Source: Castellaniella sp034675905 (lineage in GTDB: Bacteria; Pseudomonadota; Gammaproteobacteria; Burkholderiales; Burkholderiaceae_B). From it: DNA of 64,000 bases. The stretch spans positions 62,001 to 126,000 of the forward strand of contig NZ_JAUCCV010000007.1 of assembly GCF_034675905.1 (NCBI RefSeq), in the 5' to 3' direction. The position numbers and the translations under genes are program-made. Of this stretch, positions 26,262 to 35,758 are shown in pieces; the stretch's first letter is position 1, and each line of letters starts with the position of its first letter. The notes under the pieces were generated by a model that saw only the letters and a list, made by a program, of their open reading frames with translations, did no database searches and was not told where the DNA came from.

Positions 26262-27300
26262 GCGGATATTTCTGGTCGGCCTTGATGGCGAACTGGTTGG
26301 TCCAGATGCGGGAGATATCGATCTTGGTGCGATCGAAATTCGGCACGAATTCAGCCAAGGCATTCAAAGCCGTCTGCGGGCCGTCTTCGGGCACCAGACC
26401 ATCGGGTGACAAGGCTTCCCGGTTGCCTTTCAGGGCCAGCTTGTAGAGTTCAGGATCCCCCAGCAGGTAGGATTCCGGCACCAGCTTGGCAATGTCATCA
26501 GGCGTGGCTGCCTGAATCCATTTGTCGGCCCGCACCATGGCATTGGCCAAAGCCTGAGTGGTGTTGGGATTGGCATCGATGAAGGCCTGCGAGGTGTACA
26601 GGCAGCCGGACGGCATGTTGCCGCCGAAAATCTGCCGGGCGTCTTTCAGCGTGCGCGTATCGGCTACGACCTGGAGCGCGTCTTCTTTCACCAGGGTGCT
26701 GATGACGGGATCCAGGTTGGCGATGGCATCGATCTGCCCGGTGCGCAGCGCCGTCACCGCCCCTGCGCCGGCGCCCACACCGATATAGGCGACGTCGGTC
26801 GGCTTGAGCCCATGCTGCGCCAGAAAGAAGCTGGCCATCATATTGGTCGAGGACCCCGGCGCCGTCACGCCGATTTTCTTGCCTTTCAGATCGGCGGGCG
26901 ATTTGTAATCGGGCATGGTCTTTTTGGAGACCCCCAGCACGATCATCGGCGCTCTGCCCTGCAGAACGAAGCAACGGTAGAACTGACCCTTGGACTGCAG
27001 ATTGATGGTGTGCTCAAAGGCGCCGGACACGACGTCCGCGCTGCCGCCGACCACCGCCTGCAGCGCCTTGGACCCGCCGGCGAAATCGGCGATCGTGGCG
27101 TCCAGGCCTTCTTCCTTGAAGTAGCCCTTCAGGTGCGCGACTGACAGCGGCAGGTAATAGATCAGGGGCTGGCCGCCCACCGCGATGGTCAATGATGATT
27201 TTTCCAAGGCGGCCGCCTGCGCACGCGCCAGGCCGGGTATGGCACCCAGCAAACCTGCCGCACCAGCGGTTTTCAGCAATTCACGACGAGAAATCGACAT
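26254..27300 (-). CDS. ABC transporter substrate-binding protein, NitT/TauT family
   Basis: Periplasmic binding protein of 348 residues in the NMT1/SsuA fold. The N-terminus MSISRRELLKTAGAAGLLGAIPGLARAQA is a signal peptide with a twin-arginine-like SRRELLK, cleaved probably after ARA. The ligand-binding region includes YYLPLSVAHLKGYFKEEGLD, GGSADVVSGAFEHT and KIGVTAPGSSTNMM. First gene of the importer operon; ribosome binding site GGAG 8 bases upstream of the ATG. The ligand is not evident. The 115 bases upstream, before recR, should hold the promoter. Confidence 0.92.
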   Translation of the reverse strand: MSISRRELLKTAGAAGLLGAIPGLARAQAAALEKSSLTIAVGGQPLIYYLPLSVAHLKGYFKEEGLDATIADFAGGSKALQAVVGGSADVVSGAFEHTINLQSKGQFYRCFVLQGRAPMIVLGVSKKTMPDYKSPADLKGKKIGVTAPGSSTNMMASFFLAQHGLKPTDVAYIGVGAGAGAVTALRTGQIDAIANLDPVISTLVKEDALQVVADTRTLKDARQIFGGNMPSGCLYTSQAFIDANPNTTQALANAMVRADKWIQAATPDDIAKLVPESYLLGDPELYKLALKGNREALSPDGLVPEDGPQTALNALAEFVPNFDRTKIDISRIWTNQFAIKADQKYPHG

Positions 27301-27415
27301 GGTCCTGTCTCCGTTATTTGTATTGACGCTGAGTCAGCATGATAACGCGGATAAGACCGGATACAGAGACGGCGGCACACCGCAATGCAATCTGCAGCCT
27401 GAGGCAGGCCGCCGC

Positions 27416-28018
27416 TTAGCGGCGCTCCATCAAGGCCCAGGCAATCGTGCCGGCATCGACGTATTCCAATTCGCCGCCGCTGGGCACGCCTCGGGCCAGC
27501 CGTGTCACCGTCAAGCCTCGGTCGCGCAGCATATCCGACAGGTAATACGCCGTGGTTTCCCCTTCGGCGGTGAAATTGGTCGCCAGGATGACTTCGCGCA
27601 CCTGTCCGTCGGTGGCGCGCGCCAGCAGGCGGGCGAACTGCACCTGGTCCGGGCCGACGCCTTCCAGCGGCGCCAGCCGCCCCATCAGGACGTAATACAG
27701 GCCCTGGTAGCCATGGCTGGCCTCGATCATGTTCTGATCGGCAGGCGTTTCGACCACGCACAGCAGCGAGGCGTCACGATCTGCATTCTGGCAGGTGACG
27801 CACAAGGGGGTCTGCGTAAAGGAATTGCAACGTTCGCAATGACACAGGCCGTTCACTGCATCACATAAGGCCCCGCCCAGCTTCAGTGCCCCGTCGGGGT
27901 CATTCTGCAGCAGGTGGTAGGCCATGCGCCGCGCCGTACGCACACCCACGCCCGGCAAGCCGCGCAGCGCATCGATCAATGCCTGCAGGGGTTCGGGCTC
28001 GGGCAGACCCGCTGCCAT
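27416..28018 (-). CDS. recR: Recombination mediator protein RecR
   Basis: Works with RecF and RecO to load RecA at DNA gaps. The 200-residue product is standard. It has the helix-hairpin-helix (LIDALRGLPGVGVRTARRMA), a four-cysteine zinc finger (C61, C64, C73, C76) and a Toprim domain beginning LCVVETPADQNMIE. It ends PSGGELEYVDAGTIAWALMERR, the family C-terminus. It follows ybaB with one base between, in the conserved dnaX-ybaB-recR order. Confidence 0.98.
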   Translation of the reverse strand: MAAGLPEPEPLQALIDALRGLPGVGVRTARRMAYHLLQNDPDGALKLGGALCDAVNGLCHCERCNSFTQTPLCVTCQNADRDASLLCVVETPADQNMIEASHGYQGLYYVLMGRLAPLEGVGPDQVQFARLLARATDGQVREVILATNFTAEGETTAYYLSDMLRDRGLTVTRLARGVPSGGELEYVDAGTIAWALMERR

Positions 28019-28019
28019 C

Positions 28020-28346
28020 TCAGAACGGCAGTTTCATGCCGGCCGGCAGGGACATGCCCGCCGTGACCGCCGACATCTTTTCCTGGGCGGTGGCTTCGGC
28101 CCTGCGCTGGGCATCATTGAAGGCGGCCGCCACCAGATCTTCGATCATGTCGCGATCATCGTCGAACAGCGAGGGATCAATGACCACGCGCTTGACGTCG
28201 TACTTGCAGCTCATGGTGACTTTCACCAGGCCGCCGCCCGCCGCGCCTTCCACGATCAATTCGGCCAGAGCGTCCTGGGCCTTTTTCATGTTTTCCTGCA
28301 TTTGCTGGGCCTGACGCATCAAACCGGCAATCTGACCTTTCATCAT
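28020..28346 (-). CDS. ybaB: YbaB/EbfC-family nucleoid-associated protein
   Basis: Small dimeric DNA-binding protein of 108 residues. The sequence MMKGQIAGLMRQAQQMQENMKKAQDALAELIVEG and the C-terminal DPSLFDDDRDMIEDLVAAAFNDAQRR match E. coli YbaB closely. Two ATG codons stand side by side; the first, at 28346, is taken because AGGA lies 7 bases upstream. Placed between dnaX and recR as in most proteobacteria, probably one transcript. Confidence 0.96.
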   Translation of the reverse strand: MMKGQIAGLMRQAQQMQENMKKAQDALAELIVEGAAGGGLVKVTMSCKYDVKRVVIDPSLFDDDRDMIEDLVAAAFNDAQRRAEATAQEKMSAVTAGMSLPAGMKLPF

Positions 28347-28389
28347 GGCGATGTCCTGATTGGGTAAAGAGGGGAAAAGAAAACAGGGA

Positions 28390-30315
28390 CTATACCGCAG
28401 GCGGACGAACCGACCCGGGGACGACCCGGGCGGCAAACTGCCCGACCAGCGTCTGCACCAGATCATCGCTGTCCGCCGCCTGTTCGGCAGCCTGCTGACG
28501 TTGGGCGCGGGTGGCCTGATCCACTGCAGCGGCCGTATCGTCACCCGTATCGCCGTACTCGATATCCAGACGCAGCACCCGGCCGAAGTATTCCGACAAC
28601 ACCGTACGCAAGCGATCATGGGCGCCGCCTTCGATCAGAGTATGGATCGCCACCCGCAGGCGCACCCGATGCTCGTCGCCGCTCAGCCATTCACTATTCA
28701 GGGCCAAGGCCCGAGCCGCGCCTGTGACAGGCAGATCCGCCGCCAATGCGGGCCAATCCGACGCCGCCAGACGGTCGGGATCGGGGATGGAGACGGCGTC
28801 AGGCGCGACAGCAGCGCCTGGCAGATCCGCCAGCCGCACGGGCAGGTCTTCGTCCTCTAGCACCAGAGCATCATCTGCCGGCGCCCCGTCGAAATCATCG
28901 GGTACATCCGCCGTCCAGTCCTGGCTGGCAGACGCTGCGTCGTCCGCATCCAAAGGGATGTCCGTATCGGCGGCATGCGTGTCGGGCGCTGCCGGTGGCG
29001 GGACCGGTGCACCAGCCTGTACCGCCACTGGCGCAGACGGTTCCACTGGCGCGGCATCCGGCGGCGGCGCTGGAGAGTCCGGTGTGATGGCCTCCCAGGC
29101 CGGCGGTTCATCGGCCGGGGGCGCAACGACGACGGCCTGCGCGCGGGGAGCCGCCTGGGCATCGGTGCGGACCGGTTCAATCACCGGTTCAGGTGCTGAG
29201 ACAGGCGGATCCAGGCGCACCGGAGGGACGCGATCCGGCGGCAGCAGCGCCAGCATGCGCAAGCAGGCCATGACAAACCCGGCGTACTCGTCCGGCGCCA
29301 GCGCCAGTTCCTGGCGGCTATGGACGGCGACGGCATAGAACAATTGCAGATCGTCCGGCCCCAAGCTGGCCGCCAAGGCCTGGACATCATCGGCCAGGGG
29401 GTCGTCCGCCTGGGCATGCCCCAGGCGCTGGGCGATGGCCACCCGCGACAGCAGCACGGCCAGATCCGCCAGCGCGGCCTGGAACGACAGGCCGCGAGAG
29501 GCCAATTCATCCGCCACGGCCAGCACGCCCGCTGCATCGACCGCCGCCAAAGCCCGCAGCAACGCCACCAGGTGATGCTGATCCAGCGTCCCCAGCATCT
29601 CGCCGACAGCCGCAGCCGTCAGATTGCCCGCCGCATAGGAAATGGCCTGATCCGTCAGGGACAGGGCATCGCGCATGGAACCCGCCGCCGCCTGGGCGAT
29701 CAGGCGCAGGCCCTGGGCTTCAGCCGGGATGGATTCCTGGACCAGGATATGCTGCAGATGTTCGACGATGGCCGGCACGGTCATCTGCTTGAGATTGAAC
29801 TGCAGGCAGCGCGACAGCACCGTGACCGGGATCTTTTGCGGATCGGTGGTCGCCAGGATGAACTTGACGTGTTCCGGGGGTTCTTCCAGGGTCTTCAGCA
29901 TGGCGTTGAAGGCATGCCCCGTCAGCATGTGGACTTCGTCGATCATGTAGACCTTGTAGCGGCCGGACGACGGGGCATACACCGCCTGTTCCAGCAGCTG
30001 GGTCATTTCGTCCACGCCCCGGTTCGAGGCCGCATCGAGTTCAATGTAATCGACGTAACGCCCGGCATCGATTTCCGTGCAGGCCTGGCAATGGCCGCAA
30101 GGGGTGGCCGTAATGCCATCGGCGCAATTCAGGGATTTCGCCAGGATGCGCGACAAGGTGGTCTTGCCCACCCCCCGGGTACCGGTGAACAGCCAGGCAT
30201 GATGCAGGCGGCCGGATGACAGGGCATTGCTGAGCGCCCGGACCACGTGGTCCTGACCGATCAAGGTGTCGAAGGAACGGGGGCGCCATTTGCGCGCCAG
30301 AACGAGATAGCTCAT
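28390..30315 (-). CDS. dnaX: DNA polymerase III subunit gamma/tau
   Basis: Clamp-loader ATPase that also links the polymerase cores and helicase. It has 641 residues. The AAA+ domain shows GTRGVGKT (45-52), zinc-binding C64, C73, C76, C79, and DEVHMLTGHAFNAMLKTLEEPPEHV. A long Pro/Ala/Asp-rich linker (about 375-540) precedes the C-terminal tau domain. I found no A-rich slippery heptamer that would give a gamma form by frameshifting as in E. coli. The start at 30315 gives MSYLVLARKWRPRSFDTLIGQDHVV, the family N-terminus; a longer frame would run into ffs. The ffs gene lies 34 bases upstream. Confidence 0.97.
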   Translation of the reverse strand: MSYLVLARKWRPRSFDTLIGQDHVVRALSNALSSGRLHHAWLFTGTRGVGKTTLSRILAKSLNCADGITATPCGHCQACTEIDAGRYVDYIELDAASNRGVDEMTQLLEQAVYAPSSGRYKVYMIDEVHMLTGHAFNAMLKTLEEPPEHVKFILATTDPQKIPVTVLSRCLQFNLKQMTVPAIVEHLQHILVQESIPAEAQGLRLIAQAAAGSMRDALSLTDQAISYAAGNLTAAAVGEMLGTLDQHHLVALLRALAAVDAAGVLAVADELASRGLSFQAALADLAVLLSRVAIAQRLGHAQADDPLADDVQALAASLGPDDLQLFYAVAVHSRQELALAPDEYAGFVMACLRMLALLPPDRVPPVRLDPPVSAPEPVIEPVRTDAQAAPRAQAVVVAPPADEPPAWEAITPDSPAPPPDAAPVEPSAPVAVQAGAPVPPPAAPDTHAADTDIPLDADDAASASQDWTADVPDDFDGAPADDALVLEDEDLPVRLADLPGAAVAPDAVSIPDPDRLAASDWPALAADLPVTGAARALALNSEWLSGDEHRVRLRVAIHTLIEGGAHDRLRTVLSEYFGRVLRLDIEYGDTGDDTAAAVDQATRAQRQQAAEQAADSDDLVQTLVGQFAARVVPGSVRPPAV

Positions 30316-30349
30316 GAGTCGGCCGCCGCCCGGAAGAGACAAAAGGAAA

Positions 30350-30444
30350 GGCGAGCCTGACTTCGGCACTGGTTCTGCACGGCTGTGGCTGCTTCGTTCC
30401 CGACCTGACCAGGTTCACCGCCGAACCATGCGAAGGGGCCCGCC
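30350..30444 (-). ncRNA. ffs: Signal recognition particle 4.5S RNA
   Basis: RNA core of the bacterial signal recognition particle, which binds Ffh and targets membrane proteins. On the minus strand the conserved apical domain GTCAGGTCGGGAACGAAGC (30391-30409) matches the SRP RNA core with its GGAA-type tetraloop region. The ends GGCGGGCC and GGCTCGCC pair to close the molecule, giving about 95 bases, followed by TTTCCTTTT. It lies just upstream of dnaX, the usual place in betaproteobacteria. A good -10 hexamer precedes it at the right distance. Mature ends are inferred from the closing stem. Confidence 0.93.
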
Positions 30445-30450
30445 TTGTGA

Positions 30451-30456
30451 ATTCTA
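30451..30456 (-). promoter_or_regulatory. -10 element of the ffs promoter
   Basis: TAGAAT on the minus strand ends 6 bases before the inferred ffs 5' end, the normal distance to a transcription start. A good -35 hexamer is not visible; the region lies in the 3' end of pgk. Confidence 0.65.
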
Positions 30457-30463
30457 ACAGACC

Positions 30464-31651
30464 TCAGGCGCTTCGCGCCTGCAAGGCTGCCACGGCAGGC
30501 AGCGTCTTGCCTTCCAGGAATTCCAGGAAGGCTCCGCCACCGGTGGAAATGTAGCCGATGCGGTCCGCAATGCCATATTTGGCGATGGCCGCCAGCGTAT
30601 CGCCGCCGCCTGCAATAGAAAAGCCATCCGATTCGGCGATCGCCTGGGACACGACCTGCGTGCCGTGGGCAAAGGCATCGAATTCGAACACGCCGACCGG
30701 GCCATTCCAGACGATCGTGCCGGCCTGACGCAGTTGCTGCGCCAGCTGCGCCGCCGTCTGCGGGCCGATATCCAGGATCAGATCGTCGGGCGCCACGTCG
30801 GCAGCGGCCTTGACGGTGGCGGGCGCATCCGCAGCGAACGTCTTTGCCACCACCACGTCCACCGGAATCGGCACCTGCACGCCCCGCGCCTGCATGGATT
30901 TCATGACGGCAGCGGCCTGATCCGCCTGATCGGGTTCAGCCAGGGACTTGCCGATGGGCAGGCCGGCGGCCAACATGAAGGTATTGGCGATACCGCCGCC
31001 CACGATCAGTTGATCGACTTTGTCGGCCAAGGCCTGCAGGATGGACAGTTTGGTAGAGACTTTCGATCCGCCCACAATCGCCACCATCGGGCGGCGCGGC
31101 GCTTCCAGGGCACGGCCCAGGGCGTCCAGCTCGGCGGCCAGCAAGGGGCCGGCGCACGCCACCGGGGCGAAACGCGCCATGCCTTCGGTCGTAGCCTCGG
31201 CGCGGTGCGCCGTGCCAAAGGCGTCGTTGACGTATACGTCGCACAAGGCCGCCATGCGGCGGGCCAGATCCGGGTCGTTTTTCTTTTCGCCGGGATTGCA
31301 GCGACAGTTTTCCAGCAGCACGACTTCGCCCGCCGCCAGATCGACGCCGTCCACCCAGTCGCGCACCAGCCGCACCGGGCGGCCCAGCAATTCAGCCAGA
31401 CGGTCCGCCACCGGCTGCAAGGTATCGTCTGGGCCGACGACGCCTTCTTTGGGACGCCCCAGGTGAGACGTCACCATGACGGACGCCCCGGCATCCAGCG
31501 CCAGGCGGATGGCCGGCGCCGAAGCCCGCACGCGGGTGTCTTCGGTGATTTTCCCCTGATCCAGGGGCACATTCAGATCGGAACGGATGAACACGCGCTT
31601 GCCCGCCAGGGCGCCAGCCTGCGCCAGGCCGGAAAGAGTCTGTATCGACAT
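30464..31651 (-). CDS. pgk: Phosphoglycerate kinase
   Basis: Transfers a phosphate from 1,3-bisphosphoglycerate to ADP in glycolysis, and the reverse in gluconeogenesis. The 395-residue product is of normal length. RVFIRSDLNVPLD (19-31) is the substrate-binding signature; others are SHLGRPKEG, VNDAFGTAHRAEAT, VGGSKVSTKLSIL and the nucleotide-binding GGGDTLAAI near the C-terminus. It follows gap after 161 bases that contain a hairpin, so it may be transcribed with gap and tkt or separately. Confidence 0.98.
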   Translation of the reverse strand: MSIQTLSGLAQAGALAGKRVFIRSDLNVPLDQGKITEDTRVRASAPAIRLALDAGASVMVTSHLGRPKEGVVGPDDTLQPVADRLAELLGRPVRLVRDWVDGVDLAAGEVVLLENCRCNPGEKKNDPDLARRMAALCDVYVNDAFGTAHRAEATTEGMARFAPVACAGPLLAAELDALGRALEAPRRPMVAIVGGSKVSTKLSILQALADKVDQLIVGGGIANTFMLAAGLPIGKSLAEPDQADQAAAVMKSMQARGVQVPIPVDVVVAKTFAADAPATVKAAADVAPDDLILDIGPQTAAQLAQQLRQAGTIVWNGPVGVFEFDAFAHGTQVVSQAIAESDGFSIAGGGDTLAAIAKYGIADRIGYISTGGGAFLEFLEGKTLPAVAALQARSA

Positions 31652-31730
31652 GGAGATGCCTTGTGCAATGCGGGACCCCTTTGCGCGGCCTTCAAGCCCG
31701 GTGCAGCAGAAACCCCTGAAACGAATGAAA

Positions 31731-31750
31731 AGGGCGGGTCGCCCCGCCCT
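31731..31750 (-). terminator. Hairpin between gap and pgk, possible partial terminator
   Basis: AGGGCGGG and CCCGCCCT form a perfect 8-bp stem with a 4-base loop, followed on the minus strand by only TTTC. The short T tract suggests partial termination or a processing or stability site between gap and pgk. Confidence 0.5.
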
Positions 31751-31812
31751 GCCGTTCCATCCGGGTCAGCCTGAACACGCTGTCGGACGGAACACACCTG
31801 GAACCACCGGGT

Positions 31813-32823
31813 TTACTTGGCCGCCATCAGCGCCACGGTGGTATCGAGCATGCGGTTCGAGAACCCCCACTCGTTGTCATACCAGGACGAGACCTTAACC
31901 AGCGAGCCGGAGACCTTGGTCAATGCCGCATCCACAGTGCTGGACAGCGGGCTGTGATTGAAGTCGACCGACACCAGCGGTTCGGTGGTGTAGGCCAGAA
32001 TGCCCTTCAGGGGGCCTTCGGCAGCGGCCTTGAGGATGCCGTTGACTTCGTCCACCGTGGTGGCACGGGCGGACACGAAGGACAGATCGACGATGGACAC
32101 ATTGATCGTCGGGACGCGGATCGAATAGCCATCGAGCTTGCCGTTCAGTTCGGGCAGCACCAGGCCGACCGCAGACGCCGCACCGGTCTTGGTGGGAATC
32201 ATGCTGTGCGTGGCCGAACGCGCGCGGCGCAGATCGGAGTGATAGACGTCGGTCAGGACCTGGTCATTGGTATAGGCATGCACCGTGGTCATCAGACCGT
32301 TGAGCACACCCAGTTGCTGATGCAGGGGGTACACCAGCGGCGCCAGGCAGTTGGTGGTGCACGAGGCGTTGGAGATCACCGTGTCAGATGCCTTCAGCAC
32401 CTGGTGATTGACGCCGTACACGATGGTCGCGTCCACGTCCTTGCCGCCGGGGGCGGAGATGATGACCTTTTTCGCGCCGCCCTTCAGGTGGGCGGATGCT
32501 TTTTCCTTGCTGGTGAAAAAGCCCGTGCATTCCAGCACCACGTCTACGCCCAGTTCACCCCAGGGCAGCTTGGCGGGGTCGCGGTCGGCCAGCACACGGA
32601 TACGATCGCCATTGATCACCATGAAATCGCCATCGACCTCGACCGTGCCGGGGAAACGGCCATGCGCCGTGTCATAGCGGGTCAGGTGGGCATTGGTGTC
32701 GGGGTTGCCCAGGTCATTGACGGCGACGATCTGGATATCGTGTTTTTTCCCGTCTTCGTAGTGGGCACGCAGAATATTGCGGCCAATACGACCGTAACCA
32801 TTGATTGCAACACGGATGGTCAT
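31813..32823 (-). CDS. gap: Glyceraldehyde-3-phosphate dehydrogenase, type I
   Basis: NAD-dependent oxidation and phosphorylation of glyceraldehyde 3-phosphate in central metabolism. It has 336 residues. NAD-binding INGYGRIGRN at the start, catalytic C155 in SNASCTTNCLAP, and the catalytic-domain motif WYDNEWGFSNRMLDT at the end. AAGGAG lies 8 bases upstream of the start. It follows tkt by 12 bases, the conserved tkt-gap-pgk order of Burkholderiales. Confidence 0.98.
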   Translation of the reverse strand: MTIRVAINGYGRIGRNILRAHYEDGKKHDIQIVAVNDLGNPDTNAHLTRYDTAHGRFPGTVEVDGDFMVINGDRIRVLADRDPAKLPWGELGVDVVLECTGFFTSKEKASAHLKGGAKKVIISAPGGKDVDATIVYGVNHQVLKASDTVISNASCTTNCLAPLVYPLHQQLGVLNGLMTTVHAYTNDQVLTDVYHSDLRRARSATHSMIPTKTGAASAVGLVLPELNGKLDGYSIRVPTINVSIVDLSFVSARATTVDEVNGILKAAAEGPLKGILAYTTEPLVSVDFNHSPLSSTVDAALTKVSGSLVKVSSWYDNEWGFSNRMLDTTVALMAAK

Positions 32824-32835
32824 GAAGGATCTCCT

Positions 32836-34881
32836 TTACAAAAGCTGCTCGACCGTGGCCGCCACATGATCGGCCGTGAGGTTGAAATGTTTGAACAACA
32901 CACCGGCCGGAGCCGATTCCCCAAAAGTGTCGATGCCGACAACAGACCCGGTCGTACCGACGTATTTGTACCAAGTGGCCGTCCCGCCCGCCTCGACGGC
33001 GACGCGCGGCAGGCCGGCGGGCAACACAGCGCCGCGCCAATCCGCATCCTGCGCATCGAACACCTGCGTGCAGGGCATGGACACCACCCGGGTGGCGATG
33101 CCGCGGGCGGCCAGGCTGTCCTGGGCCTGCAAGGCCAGTTCGACCTCGGACCCGGTGGCGATGATGACGGCGCAAGCGCCCACCATGTCACGCAACACAT
33201 AACCGCCGCGCGCAATCGCATCCGTGGTGGCCGCATCGCGAGCGACAAAGGGCAGATTCTGGCGCGACAACAGCAGCGCCGACGGCCCGCCGTCATGCAC
33301 GGCCATGCCGATGCTGGCCGGACGCGCCAGCGCAGCCTGCCAGGCCACGGCGGTTTCCGTCGTATCGCAAGGCCGCCAGACATGCAGATTGGGGATCAGG
33401 CGCAGACTGCCGGCATGTTCGACGGACTGGTGCGTAGGACCGTCTTCGCCCAGACCGATGGAGTCGTGCGTGAACACGTGCACCACGCGCTGTTTCATCA
33501 GTGCAGCCATGCGCAAGGCATTGCGCGAATAGTCGGAGAACGTCAGGAAGGTGCCGCCAAACGGCAGGTAGCCGCCGTGCAGCGCCATGCCGTTCATGAC
33601 GGCCGCCATGCCGAATTCGCGCACACCATAATTGATGTGACGCCCGCCCTGCAGGCCGTTGGCGCTGGGGCGCACCGGTGTGACGCCCTTCCAGTCGGTG
33701 AAGTTCGACCCGGTCAGGTCGGCCGAGCCGCCCAACAGTTCAGGCAGGATGTCGGCAAAAGCGGCAATGGCCTGCTGCGATGCCTTGCGCGAAGCGATGG
33801 ATTCAGCCTTGTCCTGTGTGGATTGCACATAGGCGCGCGCGCGTTCGGTGAAATCGACCGGCAATTCACCGGCCATGCGGCGGCACAATTGCGCGGCCAG
33901 TTCCGGGTAGGTCTCGGCATAGTGATCGAAGCGCACCTGCCAATCGGATTGCTGCTGGGCGCCGCGTTCACGGCCATTCCAGTAAGCGTAGACTTCGCGC
34001 GGAATATCAAAAGGCGGGTGATTCCAGCCCATGGCTTTGCGGGCGGCGGCGATTTCATCGGCGCCCAACGGCGCGCCGTGGACTTTTTCGCTGCCGGCCT
34101 TGGTGGGCGCGCCGCGCCCGATCACCGTGCGGCAGCAGATCAGGGTAGGACCGCGCCCGGCGGCGGCATGGGCGCGCGCCTGGACGATGGCCGCATCCAG
34201 AGCATTCATGTCATGGCCATCGACGCCGCGCAGCACGTTCCAGCCGTAGGCCTCGAAACGGGCCGGGGTGTCGTCGGCGAACCAGTTCTGTACCTGGCCG
34301 TCGATGGAAATGCCGTTGTCGTCGTAGAACACGATCAGGCGCGACAGGCCCAGCGTGCCCGCCAGCGAGCAGGCTTCGTGCGAGATGCCTTCCATCAGGC
34401 ACCCGTCGCCCGCAAACACATAGGTGTCGTGGTCGATGATGTCGTGGCCGGGGCGATTGAATTCCTGCGCCAGCAGCGCCTGGGCCAAGGCCATGCCGAC
34501 CCCGTTGGCCAAGCCCTGGCCCAGCGGCCCGGTCGTGGTTTCCACCCCCGGCGTGATGCCGACTTCGGGGTGACCCGGCGTGCGCGAATGCAGCTGGCGG
34601 AAATTGCGCAATTCGTCGATGGGCAGGTCGTAGCCGCTGAGATGCAGCAGCGCATAGAGCAGCATCGAGCCATGCCCATTGGACAGCACAAAGCGGTCGC
34701 GATCGATCCAGGCCGGATCGGACGGGTTGTGGCGCAGGTGGCGCGTCCACAGCACATGGGCGATATCGGCCATGCCCATGGGGGCCCCGGGGTGTCCGGA
34801 ATTGGCTTGTTGGACGGCGTCCATGGCCAGCACGCGGATCGCGTTGGCCATGGCAGGGTCGGGGGCGGGCAAAGCGCTCAT
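32836..34881 (-). CDS. tkt: Transketolase
   Basis: Thiamine-diphosphate enzyme of the non-oxidative pentose phosphate pathway; 681 residues. The ThDP/metal motif is GDGCLMEGISHEACSLAGTLGLSRLIVFYDDN, and the pyrimidine-domain motif is VFTHDSIGLGEDGPTHQ. The N-terminus ANAIRVLAMDAVQQANSGHPGAPMGMADIAHVLW is typical. It heads the tkt-gap-pgk cluster and diverges from rsmE, with 135 bases between starts. Confidence 0.98.
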   Translation of the reverse strand: MSALPAPDPAMANAIRVLAMDAVQQANSGHPGAPMGMADIAHVLWTRHLRHNPSDPAWIDRDRFVLSNGHGSMLLYALLHLSGYDLPIDELRNFRQLHSRTPGHPEVGITPGVETTTGPLGQGLANGVGMALAQALLAQEFNRPGHDIIDHDTYVFAGDGCLMEGISHEACSLAGTLGLSRLIVFYDDNGISIDGQVQNWFADDTPARFEAYGWNVLRGVDGHDMNALDAAIVQARAHAAAGRGPTLICCRTVIGRGAPTKAGSEKVHGAPLGADEIAAARKAMGWNHPPFDIPREVYAYWNGRERGAQQQSDWQVRFDHYAETYPELAAQLCRRMAGELPVDFTERARAYVQSTQDKAESIASRKASQQAIAAFADILPELLGGSADLTGSNFTDWKGVTPVRPSANGLQGGRHINYGVREFGMAAVMNGMALHGGYLPFGGTFLTFSDYSRNALRMAALMKQRVVHVFTHDSIGLGEDGPTHQSVEHAGSLRLIPNLHVWRPCDTTETAVAWQAALARPASIGMAVHDGGPSALLLSRQNLPFVARDAATTDAIARGGYVLRDMVGACAVIIATGSEVELALQAQDSLAARGIATRVVSMPCTQVFDAQDADWRGAVLPAGLPRVAVEAGGTATWYKYVGTTGSVVGIDTFGESAPAGVLFKHFNLTADHVAATVEQLL

Positions 34882-35016
34882 AGGGTCTTGGGGGCGAACC
34901 AGGCAGCCACTGCTGCACGCTTCGCCTTTTTCAGGATGACAAAGCTATGAATTTTACCACCCTGCCCACTCCGGTTTATAGTCCGTGCATTCACGCAGCA
35001 GGGATATGCCTCGCTT

Positions 35017-35739
35017 ATGCCGACCGCCCGTTTCTTCTGTCCGACACCGCTGCAGGCCGATTGCCGGATGACTTTGCCCGAATCCCTGGCGCACCACGCC
35101 CTGCGGGTGCTGCGTCTGCCCGCAGGGACTGCCGTCACACTGTTCGACGGACAAGGCGGCCAATACCCCGCCGTGCTGCAAATCCAGGGACGCACGGCGT
35201 TGGCCGACGTCGGCCGCCACGAAGCCGTCGAATCCGAGCTACGCGGCCATCTGACCCTGATACAGGGCATCGCCTCGGGCGACAAAATGGACTGGGTGGT
35301 GGAAAAGGCGGTGGAACTGGGCGTCAGCACCCTGATCCCCATCGCTGCCGAGCGCAGCGTTCTGCGCCTGAGCGGCCCGCGCCTGGAAAAGCGCCTGGCG
35401 CACTGGCGGGCGATCGTGCAGGCGGCCAGCGAACAAAGCGGGCGTAACCGCCTGATGCAGGTGCTGGACCCGGCGCCTTTACGGGATTACCTAGAAAAAC
35501 TGACCGGCCTCAGCCTGTTCTGCCATCCCGACGGCGAAGCAGATTTTGCGCAGGCCCTGCACCACACGAGCGACCGCCTGAATGTGCTGGTGGGCCCGGA
35601 AGGCGGCTGGACTCCCGATGAACTGGACCTGGCCAGCCGCCACGGACTGCAAGGCGTGCGCTTCGGACCACGGATATTGCGCACGGAAACGGCCGGGCTG
35701 GCCATGGCGGCAGCAGCAACCGCCTTGCTGGGCTGGTAA
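35017..35739 (+). CDS. rsmE: 16S rRNA (uracil(1498)-N3)-methyltransferase RsmE
   Basis: Methylates U1498 of 16S rRNA in the 30S subunit using S-adenosylmethionine. It has 240 residues with an N-terminal PUA-like part (RFFCPTPLQAD through HHALRVLRL) and a C-terminal SPOUT knot: ASGDKMDWVVEKAVELGVS, ERSVLRLSG, VGPEGGWTPDELDLA and RFGPRILRTETAGLA. It diverges from tkt and converges on the barstar-like gene, with 19 bases between stops. Confidence 0.95.
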   Translation: MPTARFFCPTPLQADCRMTLPESLAHHALRVLRLPAGTAVTLFDGQGGQYPAVLQIQGRTALADVGRHEAVESELRGHLTLIQGIASGDKMDWVVEKAVELGVSTLIPIAAERSVLRLSGPRLEKRLAHWRAIVQAASEQSGRNRLMQVLDPAPLRDYLEKLTGLSLFCHPDGEADFAQALHHTSDRLNVLVGPEGGWTPDELDLASRHGLQGVRFGPRILRTETAGLAMAAAATALLGW

Positions 35740-35758
35740 AAGCCGCCCAGCACCCAGT

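Noticed and set aside
28390..30315. Programmed frameshift in dnaX to make a short gamma subunit
   Set aside because: I looked for an A-rich slippery heptamer in the linker region and saw none, so there is no support.
31954..34950. A 998-codon open frame on the plus strand opposite gap and tkt
   Set aside because: It is antisense to two certain genes and has His/Gly/Arg-rich low-complexity translation with no family resemblance; such frames arise from high GC at third codon positions.
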